Below are positions 8,613 through 17,092 of a stretch of 64,000 nucleotides of DNA, piece by piece (within the stretch, counting starts at the first letter, position 1; each line of letters starts with the position of its first letter). A program made the translations under genes and the position numbers. The notes beneath the pieces are model-generated. The model did not search any database. It saw only the letters and a program-made list of their open reading frames with translations, and was not told the origin of the DNA. Origin of the DNA: Pseudomonas sp. J452 (GTDB lineage: Bacteria > Pseudomonadota > Gammaproteobacteria > Pseudomonadales > Pseudomonadaceae); assembly GCF_024666525.1 (NCBI RefSeq), contig NZ_CP088294.1, forward strand, positions 4,402,001 through 4,466,000, in the 5' to 3' direction.

Positions 8613-10427
8613 TCAGTCCCCTTCATCGAAAATACTTGCGCCCCGGTCTGCCGGGCCGACCAGGCGGCGCTGGCTGGCGAACAGTTCCAGGCCAAAACCG
8701 GCCGCCAGCCCAGGCGGCACCTCGGCCAGCGGGCGCGCTGCCAGTTGTGACGGCGACAACTCGACGCGCAGCACACCGGCCGGTGCATCCACTTCGAGCA
8801 GATCGCCGTCCTGCAGGCGCGCCAGGGCGCCGCCGGCCGCCGCCTCGGGCGTGACATGCAGCGCCGCCGGCACCTGCCCCGAGGCGCCGGACAGGCGCCC
8901 ATCGGTGACCAGCGCCACCCGCTGCCCAGCCGCCTGCAGGTTGGCCAGCAGCGGCATCAGCTTGTGCAGTTCGGGCATGCCATTGGCCCGTGGCCCCTGG
9001 AAGCGCACCACCAGCACCAGGTCGCCGGTCAGATCGCCGGCCTGGTAGGCGGCCTGCACCGCGGCTTCGCTATCGAACACCCGTGCCGGTGCGCGCACCC
9101 GCCAATGGGAAGGCTCGACCGCCGAAGTCTTGAGCATGGCGCACCCGAGATTGCCTGCGAGCAGGCTGAAGCCCCCCTCGCGACTGAACGGTTCGGCCAC
9201 GGGACGGACGATATCCAGTGCCGGGCTCTGCGCCGGCAATTCGCGCCAGGCCAGGCGACCCTGATCCAGCCAGGGCTCGCGGGCATAGTCGGCCAGGCTG
9301 TCACCGGCCGCGGTGGCCACATCGCCATGCATCAGCCCGGCCGCGAGCAGCTCGCGGATGATCCAGGCCGGCCCACCGGCAGCCTGGAACTGGTTCACGT
9401 CGGCTGCGCCATTCGGGTAGACCCGCGCCAGCAACGGCACCACCCTGGACAGCGCGGCGAAGTCTTCCCAGGTCAGCTCGTAACCGGCGGCCCGAGCAAT
9501 CGCCGGCAGGTGCAGGCCGTGGTTGGTCGAACCGCCGCTGGCCAGCAGGGCAATCACCGCATTGACCAGCGCCCGCGCATCGATCTGCCGGCCGACGGGC
9601 AGGAAGCGCTCGCCCCTGGCACTGTTGCGCGCGACCAGGCGTGCCGCCTCGTCGTTGAGCGCATCGCGCAGCGGCGTATAGGGGTGGACGAAGGCGCTGC
9701 CCGGCACATGCAGGCCCATGGCCTCCATCAGCAGCTGGTTGGTGTTGGCCGTGCCATAGAAGGTGCAGGTGCCGGCCTCGTGATAGGCAGCCAGTTCGGC
9801 GCTCAGCAATTCGTCGCGGCTAACCTCGCCGCGCACATAGCGCTGGCGCACGGCGGCCTTGTCCTTGTTGGCTAGCCCGGAGTGCATGGGCCCGGCCGGG
9901 ACGAACACGGCCGGTAGATGGCCGAACTGCAGGGCGCCGATCAGCAGGCCCGGAACAATCTTGTCGCACACCCCCAGATACAGAGCGCCGTCGAAGATGC
10001 CGTGGCACAGGCCGATGGCCGTGGCCTGGGCGATCAGGTCGCGGGAGAACAGCGACAGCTGCATGCCCGCCTCGCCCTGGGTGATGCCGTCGCACATGGC
10101 CGGCACCCCGGCGGCGAACTGCGCGGTGGCGCCCTGCCGGGCCAGGGCCTGTTTGAGGCGCTCGGGATAGTCGCGCAGCGGCGCATGGGCGGAGAGCAGG
10201 TCGTTGTAGCTGGAGACGATGGCGATATGCGCCGAACCGCCCTGCTTCATGATCAGCCGCGCATCGCTGTCCTGCGCGGCCAGGGCATGGGCCAGGTTGG
10301 AGCAACTCAGGGCCTGGCGCGGCGGGCGCTGCAGAGCCTCGTCCAGGCGCGCCAGGTAGCGCGCACGGCGCATAGTGGAACGCTGTTCCAGGGCGGCGGT
10401 GACCTGTTCGACAACGGGGTTGAGCAT
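8613..10427 (-). CDS. edd: 6-Phosphogluconate dehydratase
   Basis: A 604-residue enzyme of the IlvD/Edd family, which dehydrates 6-phosphogluconate to KDPG using a [4Fe-4S] cluster. Family motifs include [27 protein letters not shown] (first cluster Cys), [20 protein letters not shown] (second Cys), [12 protein letters not shown] (third Cys) and [16 protein letters not shown]. Three cluster cysteines and the length match Edd rather than IlvD. The ATG at 10427 ([10 protein letters not shown]) gives the usual N-terminus; a GTG at 10445 would add six residues. It is followed at one base by eda and preceded by pgl. Confidence 0.95.
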   Translation of the reverse strand: MLNPVVEQVTAALEQRSTMRRARYLARLDEALQRPPRQALSCSNLAHALAAQDSDARLIMKQGGSAHIAIVSSYNDLLSAHAPLRDYPERLKQALARQGATAQFAAGVPAMCDGITQGEAGMQLSLFSRDLIAQATAIGLCHGIFDGALYLGVCDKIVPGLLIGALQFGHLPAVFVPAGPMHSGLANKDKAAVRQRYVRGEVSRDELLSAELAAYHEAGTCTFYGTANTNQLLMEAMGLHVPGSAFVHPYTPLRDALNDEAARLVARNSARGERFLPVGRQIDARALVNAVIALLASGGSTNHGLHLPAIARAAGYELTWEDFAALSRVVPLLARVYPNGAADVNQFQAAGGPAWIIRELLAAGLMHGDVATAAGDSLADYAREPWLDQGRLAWRELPAQSPALDIVRPVAEPFSREGGFSLLAGNLGCAMLKTSAVEPSHWRVRAPARVFDSEAAVQAAYQAGDLTGDLVLVVRFQGPRANGMPELHKLMPLLANLQAAGQRVALVTDGRLSGASGQVPAALHVTPEAAAGGALARLQDGDLLEVDAPAGVLRVELSPSQLAARPLAEVPPGLAAGFGLELFASQRRLVGPADRGASIFDEGD

Positions 10428-10528
10428 CACGGCATCCGTTTTCACGCTGATAAGCCAGAGTGTAACGGCTTAGCCCCTGCTCGGGGGTTCCCACGCCAGA
10501 GCCATTTTCGCTCGTGACCAGTGGAGGC

Positions 10529-11203
10529 TCAGGGCGCCCAATAGATATTCACGGGCACGTGACCATTGCCTAACAGCGCCTGCACCGGCAATTGCGTGGT
10601 ACCGGCCAGCGCGGCTTCGATCAAGCTGCGCTTGGTTGTGCCGAAAGCCAACAGGCCCAGCCAGCCTGCCTGACAGAGCAGGCTCAGATTAAGTGACAGA
10701 CGCTGGCACGGCTCGACCGGGGCCAGCGCCGGCAACGCGGCCGGCTCAGCCGTTTCATCGAGGGCCGCTGTCAACCCGGTCATGCCCGGAAACAGCGAGG
10801 CGAAATGGCCATCCTCGCCCATGCCCAGCAACACCGCGGCAAACGGCAGCCAGGGCGTCAACTGCGCCTGCCATTGGCTGGCCGCCCGTTGCGGGCTATC
10901 GCCCTGGCGCGGATCTAGGCAATTCGCCTGGGGCAAGGCGGCATGCAGCAGGCGGTAGTTGCTGTGCGGATCATCGCTCGCCACCCAGCGTTCATCGGTC
11001 GGCGACAGGTCGATACGTGCCCAGTCCAGCGCCTGCGCGGCCAATTGCGGCAACAGCACCTGCGGACTACTGCCACCCGGCAACAACAAGCCGGCACGTG
11101 CCTGCTGGGCCAGAGTCTGATTCAGCACCTGCGCCAGATCGCTGGCCAACTGCTCGACACAACGCTGACGGTCGGCAAATTCGAGAAAAACGGCTGGTTT
11201 CAT
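10529..11203 (-). CDS. pgl: 6-Phosphogluconolactonase
   Basis: A 224-residue cytoplasmic enzyme that hydrolyses 6-phosphogluconolactone to 6-phosphogluconate, feeding Edd just downstream. Motifs of the DevB/Pgl family are present: LLLPGGSSPQVLL, the DERWV box followed by SNYRLLHAAL, and MGEDGHFASLFPG near residue 145. The start MKPAVFLEFAD at 11203 matches the family; an in-frame start about 36 codons upstream is possible and the ribosome site is weak either way. The usual partner zwf is not in the window. Confidence 0.9.
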   Translation of the reverse strand: MKPAVFLEFADRQRCVEQLASDLAQVLNQTLAQQARAGLLLPGGSSPQVLLPQLAAQALDWARIDLSPTDERWVASDDPHSNYRLLHAALPQANCLDPRQGDSPQRAASQWQAQLTPWLPFAAVLLGMGEDGHFASLFPGMTGLTAALDETAEPAALPALAPVEPCQRLSLNLSLLCQAGWLGLLAFGTTKRSLIEAALAGTTQLPVQALLGNGHVPVNIYWAP

Positions 11204-11311
11204 GCTGCGCTGCAAGGCTACGGACAGGCCGCCATCATGCGCCAAGTTGGCCATAGGCCCAAGCAGCGCGACCTGACGACGGACAGGGCCCGCCGTCAGG
11301 TTTGGCAACAC

Positions 11312-12187
11312 TCAAGAAGCCAGTGCCGGCCGATGCCCCACACCAGTGACAGCACGACGCGAAGCCGCGGCGGACAGATCGGCGCTGCCGAGCAGCTCCA
11401 GCACCGCCTCGGCCAGCTGCGGGTCGGCCAGCAACTTGCTGTGACCACCACTGGACAAATGCAGCAGGCGGCTACCGGACCAGGCGGCATGAATGCTCTG
11501 TGCTTCAGTACTGGGCACCATCTGGTCATCGGCGGCATGCACCACCAGACCGGGGAAGTCCAACTGGTAGCGCGCCGCATCCAGTTGCGCCGCCGGCATG
11601 CCGGCACTGGTCTCGACCATCCGTACGAACTGCGCCCGCGCCTGCTTGGGCAGCCCGACGAAGTGGGCAAAGCGACGCAGGGCGCCGATGATTCGCGCCG
11701 GCGCCGAGATGGTCACCAGGGCTTCGGTGCGCAGTCCCAGTTGAGTGGCCAGCATGGCACTGGCACCGCCCATGGAGTGGCCGATCACCGCCTTCAGCGG
11801 CGGCAGCTCGCTGGCAGCCTCCAGCAAGGCACGGGCGAACAGCACCACGTTGGCCTCATGCCCGGGCGAGCGACCATGGGCCGGCGCATCCAGCGCCACC
11901 ACGCCATAGCCGGCGCGTACCAGCGCCTGGATCAGGTGGGCGAACTGAGTCGGCCGCCCTTCCCAACCATGCATCAACAGCACCGCCGGCCCTTGCCCCC
12001 AGCGCAGGGCCGATAGACCGAAGCGCAAGGTGATGCGCTCGGCGGAAGCCAGTAACGGCAACTCCCAGTCGCGCGGCGGCAAGTCGCGCGGGGTGAGGAA
12101 CGCTCGGTGCATCTTGCTGGCAACCAGTTCAGGCGCCAAACGACCCACAGTGGCGTTGAAGCCACGAACCCAGCTCAGGCTGCTCAT
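11312..12187 (-). CDS. Alpha/beta hydrolase
   Basis: A 291-residue alpha/beta-fold hydrolase. The oxyanion region is LLMHGWEGRPTQF, the nucleophile elbow is VIGHSMGGASAML, the acidic residue is probably in VVHAADDQMVP, and the catalytic His is in HLSSGGHSKLL. The start at 12187 (MSSLSW) is preceded by GGAG. It follows the tetR gene by 44 bases on the same strand, so it is probably the regulated target and co-transcribed with it. The order hydrolase-tetR-gltX is, as I recall, also that of P. aeruginosa. Substrate unknown. Confidence 0.87.
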   Translation of the reverse strand: MSSLSWVRGFNATVGRLAPELVASKMHRAFLTPRDLPPRDWELPLLASAERITLRFGLSALRWGQGPAVLLMHGWEGRPTQFAHLIQALVRAGYGVVALDAPAHGRSPGHEANVVLFARALLEAASELPPLKAVIGHSMGGASAMLATQLGLRTEALVTISAPARIIGALRRFAHFVGLPKQARAQFVRMVETSAGMPAAQLDAARYQLDFPGLVVHAADDQMVPSTEAQSIHAAWSGSRLLHLSSGGHSKLLADPQLAEAVLELLGSADLSAAASRRAVTGVGHRPALAS

Positions 12188-12231
12188 TTCGCTTCTCCTC
12201 ACTCTCAAGCCCGATGATGTCGGGCGCTTCG

Positions 12232-12771
12232 TCAAATGACCGCCGACTTGGCGGCCCGTAGAACTCGGTCAGACAACTCCCCTTCCCCCAGCGCCCGCGC
12301 AATCGCCAGGCCGCCGACCATCAGCGCCAGATCGGCCAGCGCCTTGTCGGCCTCATCGGGACTGCCGGCCATTTCGGCAACCATCAGCTCGATATGCTCG
12401 GCCAGGCTGGCGCGAAAGCTCTCCGGCAGGCGCGTCAGCTCACCCAGCGAGCTGGGCAGCGGGCAGCCATCGTCCTGGCTGTCACGGTGCTTGCGCGACA
12501 GGTAGAAGGCCGCCACCAGTGCGCGGCGTTCCTGGGCCGGGAGATCGTTATCCAGTTGTTTGAGCAGGCTGCGGCGACGGCCGAGCAACTGGCGGAAGGC
12601 TTCCAGCATCAGCGCATCCTTGCTCTCGAAGTGCGCGTAGAAACCACCCACCGTCAGCCCCGCCGCCCCCATTACCTCGCCCACACTGGGCTCCGCCGGA
12701 CCACGCTGGATCAGCGCGGCAGTGGCGGCGGCAAGGATGCGTTCGCGGGTCTGGGCCTTCTTGTCGCTCAT
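12232..12771 (-). CDS. TetR/AcrR family transcriptional repressor
   Basis: A 179-residue regulator with an N-terminal TetR helix-turn-helix (residues about 4-50: TRERILAAATAALIQRG, then VGEVMGAAGLTVGGFYAHFE) and a helical ligand-binding C-terminal domain (QLLGRRRSLLKQLDNDLP onward). The ATG at 12771 is preceded by GGAGG. The A+T-rich stretch immediately upstream carries a 7-bp inverted repeat and a 10-bp direct repeat, good candidates for its own operator. Predicted to control itself and the downstream hydrolase; ligand unknown. Confidence 0.9.
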   Translation of the reverse strand: MSDKKAQTRERILAAATAALIQRGPAEPSVGEVMGAAGLTVGGFYAHFESKDALMLEAFRQLLGRRRSLLKQLDNDLPAQERRALVAAFYLSRKHRDSQDDGCPLPSSLGELTRLPESFRASLAEHIELMVAEMAGSPDEADKALADLALMVGGLAIARALGEGELSDRVLRAAKSAVI

Positions 12772-12783
12772 GGCTGCCTCCAA

Positions 12784-12816
12784 AAATATTATGGTTGAAA
12801 TATTATGCTCATAATA
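12784..12816. promoter_or_regulatory. Candidate TetR operator upstream of the tetR gene
   Basis: An A+T-rich block in otherwise GC-rich DNA. TATTATG at 12801-12807 and CATAATA at 12810-12816 form a perfect 7-bp inverted repeat with a 2-base spacer. AAATATTATG occurs twice, at 12784-12793 and 12798-12807, 14 bases apart. The block ends 13 bases before the tetR start codon. Such a symmetric site is typical of TetR autoregulation. It is inferred, not proven. Confidence 0.5.
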
Positions 12817-12887
12817 AATTTGCGCAAGCGCCAAACGCGACCGCTGGTCGGGAGGGTTTTCAAGGGAGAAGAGATTTTTCGCAGGCA

Positions 12888-12922
12888 GAAAAACAAAAGG
12901 GCCATTCCTAAGAATGACCCTT
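12888..12922 (-). terminator. Rho-independent terminator of the tRNA operon
   Basis: Read on the minus strand, AAGGGTCATTC and GAATGGCCCTT (12897-12922) form an 11-bp stem with one G-U pair and a 4-base loop, followed by TTTTGTTTTTC. It lies 27 bases beyond the last tRNA-Glu of the cluster. Confidence 0.8.
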
Positions 12923-12948
12923 CAAGCCCGCAAAACGCGGAAGAAAAA

Positions 12949-13024
12949 TGGCGTCCCCTAGGGGACTCGAACCCCTGTTACCGCCGTGAAAGGGCGGTGT
13001 CCTAGGCCACTAGACGAAGGGGAC
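12949..13024 (-). tRNA. tRNA-Glu (anticodon TTC)
   Basis: A 76-base cloverleaf including the encoded CCA (12949-12951). The acceptor stem is GTCCCCT/AGGGGAC, the anticodon loop is CTTTCAC giving TTC, and the T loop is GGTTCGAGTCC. It is the last of four tRNAs transcribed on the minus strand and is identical to the copy at 13192-13267. Confidence 0.97.
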
Positions 13025-13072
13025 AAAACCTTCGAAGAACAAGGCCAGCCCTTAGGCTGGCCTGTCAGTGTT

Positions 13073-13148
<76 letters not shown>

Positions 13149-13191
13149 AGATTTTGCGTCTCTCGACGTGCAGTGCAAGCACTGCGTTGAA

Positions 13192-13267
13192 TGGCGTCCC
13201 CTAGGGGACTCGAACCCCTGTTACCGCCGTGAAAGGGCGGTGTCCTAGGCCACTAGACGAAGGGGAC
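13192..13267 (-). tRNA. tRNA-Glu (anticodon TTC), second copy
   Basis: Same sequence as the copy at 12949-13024: acceptor GTCCCCT, anticodon loop CTTTCAC, T loop GGTTCGAGTCC, encoded CCA at 13192-13194. Part of the Ala-Glu-Ala-Glu array. Confidence 0.97.
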
Positions 13268-13313
13268 AAAACCTTCATTCACTCGAACGGCTGGAATTCG
13301 TTCGGTGGCAATT

Positions 13314-13389
<76 letters not shown>

Positions 13390-13407
13390 GTCTTAACGAC
13401 GGGGCGC

Positions 13408-13436
13408 ATATTAGGTTCGAGGGCCCTGGCTGTCAA
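13408..13436 (-). promoter_or_regulatory. Sigma-70 promoter of the tRNA Ala-Glu array
   Basis: On the minus strand TTGACA (13431-13436), a 17-base spacer and TAATAT (13408-13413), near consensus at both boxes. A GC-rich discriminator GCGCCCCG follows, the signature of stable-RNA promoters under stringent control. The first tRNA-Ala begins 18 bases beyond the -10 box. Confidence 0.85.
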
Positions 13437-13500
13437 CACAATTTCTCTCTCGGCCTTAAACTTTTTTGCCGACAGAACAGCCACTTACCCTCGATCCCGC

Positions 13501-14982
13501 TCAGCGAAAGCTTTCCAGCAGCTTCTTCCACTCCTTGCTTTCACCGTTGCTGACGCCACCCAGCAGCTCGATGGCCTGACGCAGGCGGAAGCGCGACAGG
13601 TCGGCGCCGAGGATCTCCATGGCGTCCAGCACCGACACCGAGCTGGCCTTGCCGGTGATGGCCGGGAAGATCAGCGGCATCAGGTCGCGCAGCTTGAGGC
13701 CGAGGCCCTCGCAGACGAACTGAATGCTCGCGGTGATCTTCTCCTTGTCCCACTGACGCAGGGCTTCCAGCTCCCACAGCAGCAGCTGCAGGGCCTGGCG
13801 CACCTGATCCGGAGAAAGCTTCTTGTGCTCCAGCAGCTTGGCGTCCAGTTGCACGCCACCGCTGAAGAAGAAGCTAGCCAGCGGCGCGATATCGCCGAAG
13901 GTTTCCACCCGCCCTTGCACGTGCGGGGCAATCTGCATCAGGTACTGGGAGTTGAACGCCCAGTCCTGCACGCGCTTGGCAAAGTCTTCCACCGGCAGCT
14001 CGCGCAGCCACTGGCCATTGAGCCAGGACAGCTTCTCCACGTCGAAGATCGGCCCGCCAAGGGACACGCGCGACAGATCGAAGTGCTCGATCATCTCGGC
14101 CAGGGAGAACTTCTCGCGCTCGTCCGGCATCGACCAGCCCATGCGCCCCAGGTAGTTGAGCAGCGCCTCGGGCATGTAGCCCATGCGCTCGTAGAAGGTG
14201 ATGCAGGTGGGATTCTTGCGCTTGGACAGCTTGGACTTGTCCGGGTTGCGCAGCAGCGGCATGTAGCACAGCTTGGGCTGCTCCCAGCCGAAGTACTCGT
14301 ACAGCTTGATCAGCTTGGGCGCCGACGGCAGCCACTCCTCGCCGCGCAGGACGTGGCTGATTTCCATCAGGTGGTCGTCGACCACGTTGGCCAGGAAGTA
14401 GGTGGGCAGGCCGTCGGCCTTCATCAGCACCTGCATGTCCATGCGATCCCACGGGATCTCCACGTCGCCACGCAGCATGTCCGGCACCACGCAGACGCCT
14501 TCGCTCGGCACCTTCATGCGCACCACATGGGACTCGCCGGCGGCAATGCGCTGCTGCGCCACGTCGGGGGCGAGGTGGATGCAGTGACCGTCGTAGCGCG
14601 GGGTTTCCTTCTTCGCCATCTGCTCGGCGCGCACCTGATCCAGGCGCTCGGCGGAGCAGAAGCACGGGAAGGCATGGCCCTTGCTGACTAGCTCGTCCGA
14701 GTACTTCTTGTAGATCGCGCCGCGCTCGCTCTGCCGGTACGGGCCGTGCGGGCCGCCGACATCCGGGCCTTCGTTCCACTCGATGCCCAGCCAGCGCAAG
14801 GCGTCGAAAATTTGCTGTTCGGACTCGCGGGTCGAACGCAGCTGGTCGGTGTCCTCGATGCGCAGGATGAACTCGCCGCCGTGCTGGCGGGCGAAGCACA
14901 GGTTGAACAGGGCGATGTAGGCGGTACCGACGTGCGGATCACCGGTGGGCGACGGCGCAATACGGGTGCGGACTTTGGTCAT
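13501..14982 (-). CDS. gltX: Glutamyl-tRNA synthetase
   Basis: A 493-residue class I aminoacyl-tRNA synthetase that charges tRNA-Glu. The HIGH-type signature is [15 protein letters not shown] near residue 10 and the KMSKS-type loop is [10 protein letters not shown] near residue 250. The Glu-binding region [18 protein letters not shown] and C-terminal helical anticodon-binding domain are present; length is as expected. It stands directly upstream of the tRNA Ala-Glu array on the same strand, so the synthetase and its substrate tRNAs are neighbours, as in P. aeruginosa. Confidence 0.98.
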   Translation of the reverse strand: MTKVRTRIAPSPTGDPHVGTAYIALFNLCFARQHGGEFILRIEDTDQLRSTRESEQQIFDALRWLGIEWNEGPDVGGPHGPYRQSERGAIYKKYSDELVSKGHAFPCFCSAERLDQVRAEQMAKKETPRYDGHCIHLAPDVAQQRIAAGESHVVRMKVPSEGVCVVPDMLRGDVEIPWDRMDMQVLMKADGLPTYFLANVVDDHLMEISHVLRGEEWLPSAPKLIKLYEYFGWEQPKLCYMPLLRNPDKSKLSKRKNPTCITFYERMGYMPEALLNYLGRMGWSMPDEREKFSLAEMIEHFDLSRVSLGGPIFDVEKLSWLNGQWLRELPVEDFAKRVQDWAFNSQYLMQIAPHVQGRVETFGDIAPLASFFFSGGVQLDAKLLEHKKLSPDQVRQALQLLLWELEALRQWDKEKITASIQFVCEGLGLKLRDLMPLIFPAITGKASSVSVLDAMEILGADLSRFRLRQAIELLGGVSNGESKEWKKLLESFR

Positions 14983-15021
14983 GGCGGGTCTCGAACAAAA
15001 AAGCGAAACGGAAGGACTGAA

Positions 15022-15936
15022 TCAGGGGTGCGATGTTAACAGGCCGGCCCCTGGCGGCTCCAGCAGACCGGTATGCGGCAAGCTGGCCATAAGGAAATCG
15101 AGGAAAGTCTTGACCTTCATCGCCTGGAAGCGTCGCGAGGGATAGATCGCATACAACTCGCCAACGGGCAGACGGGCATCCGGCAACAATTCGATGAGAC
15201 GGCCACTCTGCACCGCCTCTTCGGAAATCATCAGCGGCAAACCGGCGATCCCGGCACCCGCCACGGCGGCTTCGCGGGCAAGAGTGATGTTGTTGCACGA
15301 CAGCACGCGCTGACAGGCAATGTGCTCACCGAGCAGCGGCCAGTAGCGTGGCGAATCCTGCGGCAAGAGGATGGCCCGATGCCCACACAGCTCATCGATG
15401 CTCTGCGGCGTACCGTGCTGCGCCAGATAATCCGGGCTGGCGCACAGGCGCCGACCACTCTCGAACAGCTTGCGCGCAATCAAGGTGGAGTCATGCGGCT
15501 GGCCGACCTGGATGGCGATATCGACGCCCTCCTCGACCGGGTCGACATCGCGCGATGTCAGCTCCACTTCCGCGCTGATCTGTGGATATTGGCGCATGAA
15601 CTGCCCCAGCACCCCCCCGAGGAACAGCTGGCCAAACTCGATGGGCGCGGTGATCCGCAGCAGCCCAGACGGCTCCTGCTGCAGCTGCATCACCGCCTGC
15701 TCGGCCTCGGCGAAGTCAAGCATGATCTGCCGGCAACGCTCGTAGTAGGCCTGCCCCACTTCGGTCAGGCGCAGCTTGCGTGTGGTGCGATTAAGCAGGC
15801 GTACACCGAGGCGCTCCTCGAGCAGGGCGATGCGCCGGCTGACCGTGGACTTCTGCATGCCCAGGATCTGCGCCGCCTGGGTAAAACTGTGGCACTCCAC
15901 CACGCGAGTGAAGATCAAGGCATCATCGAGCCCCAT
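15022..15936 (-). CDS. LysR family transcriptional regulator
   Basis: A 304-residue LTTR. The N-terminal winged helix-turn-helix (residues 1-60: ALIFTRVVECHSFTQAAQIL, then GMQKSTVSRRIALLEERLG) is followed by a type 2 periplasmic-binding-like effector domain. The start at 15936 (MGLDDAL) follows GGGGA and matches the family; a longer upstream reading frame is not supported. It is divergent from the EmrAB-like pump, the usual place for its regulator, and a dyad in the shared intergenic region is a likely binding site. Effector unknown. Confidence 0.92.
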   Translation of the reverse strand: MGLDDALIFTRVVECHSFTQAAQILGMQKSTVSRRIALLEERLGVRLLNRTTRKLRLTEVGQAYYERCRQIMLDFAEAEQAVMQLQQEPSGLLRITAPIEFGQLFLGGVLGQFMRQYPQISAEVELTSRDVDPVEEGVDIAIQVGQPHDSTLIARKLFESGRRLCASPDYLAQHGTPQSIDELCGHRAILLPQDSPRYWPLLGEHIACQRVLSCNNITLAREAAVAGAGIAGLPLMISEEAVQSGRLIELLPDARLPVGELYAIYPSRRFQAMKVKTFLDFLMASLPHTGLLEPPGAGLLTSHP

Positions 15937-15989
15937 TATTGTTCCCCATAAGCAACAAAGCATGCCGATTCTAACGGCTACATCACTGC

Positions 15990-16012
15990 AAGCAACACTG
16001 ATAGATTTGCTT
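15990..16012. promoter_or_regulatory. Candidate LysR-type operator between the regulator and the pump genes
   Basis: AAGCAA (15990-15995) and TTGCTT (16007-16012) form a perfect 6-bp dyad separated by 11 bases, the spacing expected of an LTTR box. A third AAGCAA lies at 15950-15955, exactly 40 bases upstream of the first. The site is 31 bases before the hlyD-like start and 54 bases before the divergent lysR start. Inferred from pattern and position. Confidence 0.45.
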
Positions 16013-16042
16013 ACACTTACGCCAGCTGTCTGAGCGCCTGTC

Positions 16043-17092
16043 ATGTCCGCAAAATTGCAACGCCGCCTGTCCGTGTTTCTTGCCCTCCTCACCCTGATTG
16101 TCCTGGCCCTGCTTGGTCACTGGCTTTTGATCGGACGTTTCCACGAGAGCACCGACAACGCCTATGTGCAGGGCGAGATCACCCGCATCTCCAGCCAGCT
16201 CGGCGCACGCATCGAACAGGTGCTGGTCAGTGATAACCAGCACGTGGAACAGGGGCAGCTGCTCGCCACCCTGGAAAGTGCCGACTTCCAGCTGGCCCTC
16301 GATCGCGCCCGCGCCACCCTGGCCACCCGCGAGGCGGAGCTGGCCCAGGCGCAGAGCCGCCTGACCCAGCAGGCCAGCCTGATTGCCGCCAGCCGTGCTG
16401 ACGTCGGCGCCAGCCAGGCCACCCTGAGCCGCACGCAGATCGATCTGTCCCGCGCGCAAACCCTGCGCAAGCCCGGCTATGTTTCCGAGGAGCGGGTCAC
16501 CACCCTGGCCGCCGACAGCCGCGTCGCCCTCTCCCAGGTCGCCAAGGCCGAGGCTGACCTCAGCGCCCAGCGTCAGCAAGTCGACGCCCTGAGCGCCGAG
16601 ATCAAACGCCTCGAAGCACAGATCGCCAACGCCCGCGCCGATATCGCCCAAGCCGAGCTGAACCTGGCCCGCACACAGATCCACGCCCCGATCAGTGGCA
16701 TCGTCGGTCAGCGCTCGGCGCGCAATGGCCAGGTGGTGCAGGCCGGCGCCTACCTGCTGTCGATCGTGCCGAACGACGACATCTGGGTGCAGGCCAACTT
16801 CAAGGAAACCCAGATCGGCCGCATGCAGCCCGGGCAAACGGCTGAGCTGACCTTCGACGCCTACCCCGATACGCCGATCGAAGCGCGCATCGACAGCCTG
16901 TTCGCCGCCTCCGGCGCGCAGTTCAGCCTGCTGCCGCCGGACAACGCCACCGGCAACTTCACCAAGGTGGTGCAGCGTATTCCGGTGAAACTGACCTTTG
17001 CCGCGAACAACCCGCTCAAGGGTAAGATCCGTCCGGGCATGTCGGTCGAGGTCAAGGTCGATATCCGCGGCGCCCAGCACCATGGCGGCTGA
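16043..17092 (+). CDS. HlyD/EmrA family membrane fusion protein
   Basis: A 349-residue periplasmic adaptor anchored by one N-terminal membrane segment (residues about 9-30). A biotinyl-lipoyl half-domain (STDNAYVQGEITRISSQLGA, the EmrA signature) leads to a long coiled-coil hairpin (about 85-190), the second lipoyl half (RTQIHAPISGIVGQRSARNG) and a beta-barrel. It should link the DHA2 pump encoded next to an outer-membrane channel not encoded here. It overlaps the pump gene by 11 bases and faces a LysR regulator. Confidence 0.93.
   Translation: MSAKLQRRLSVFLALLTLIVLALLGHWLLIGRFHESTDNAYVQGEITRISSQLGARIEQVLVSDNQHVEQGQLLATLESADFQLALDRARATLATREAELAQAQSRLTQQASLIAASRADVGASQATLSRTQIDLSRAQTLRKPGYVSEERVTTLAADSRVALSQVAKAEADLSAQRQQVDALSAEIKRLEAQIANARADIAQAELNLARTQIHAPISGIVGQRSARNGQVVQAGAYLLSIVPNDDIWVQANFKETQIGRMQPGQTAELTFDAYPDTPIEARIDSLFAASGAQFSLLPPDNATGNFTKVVQRIPVKLTFAANNPLKGKIRPGMSVEVKVDIRGAQHHGG

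Noticed and set aside
10428..10528. Terminator between pgl and edd
   Set aside because: The CCCC-GAGCA-GGGG hairpin is short and has no T-run, so it is not convincing.
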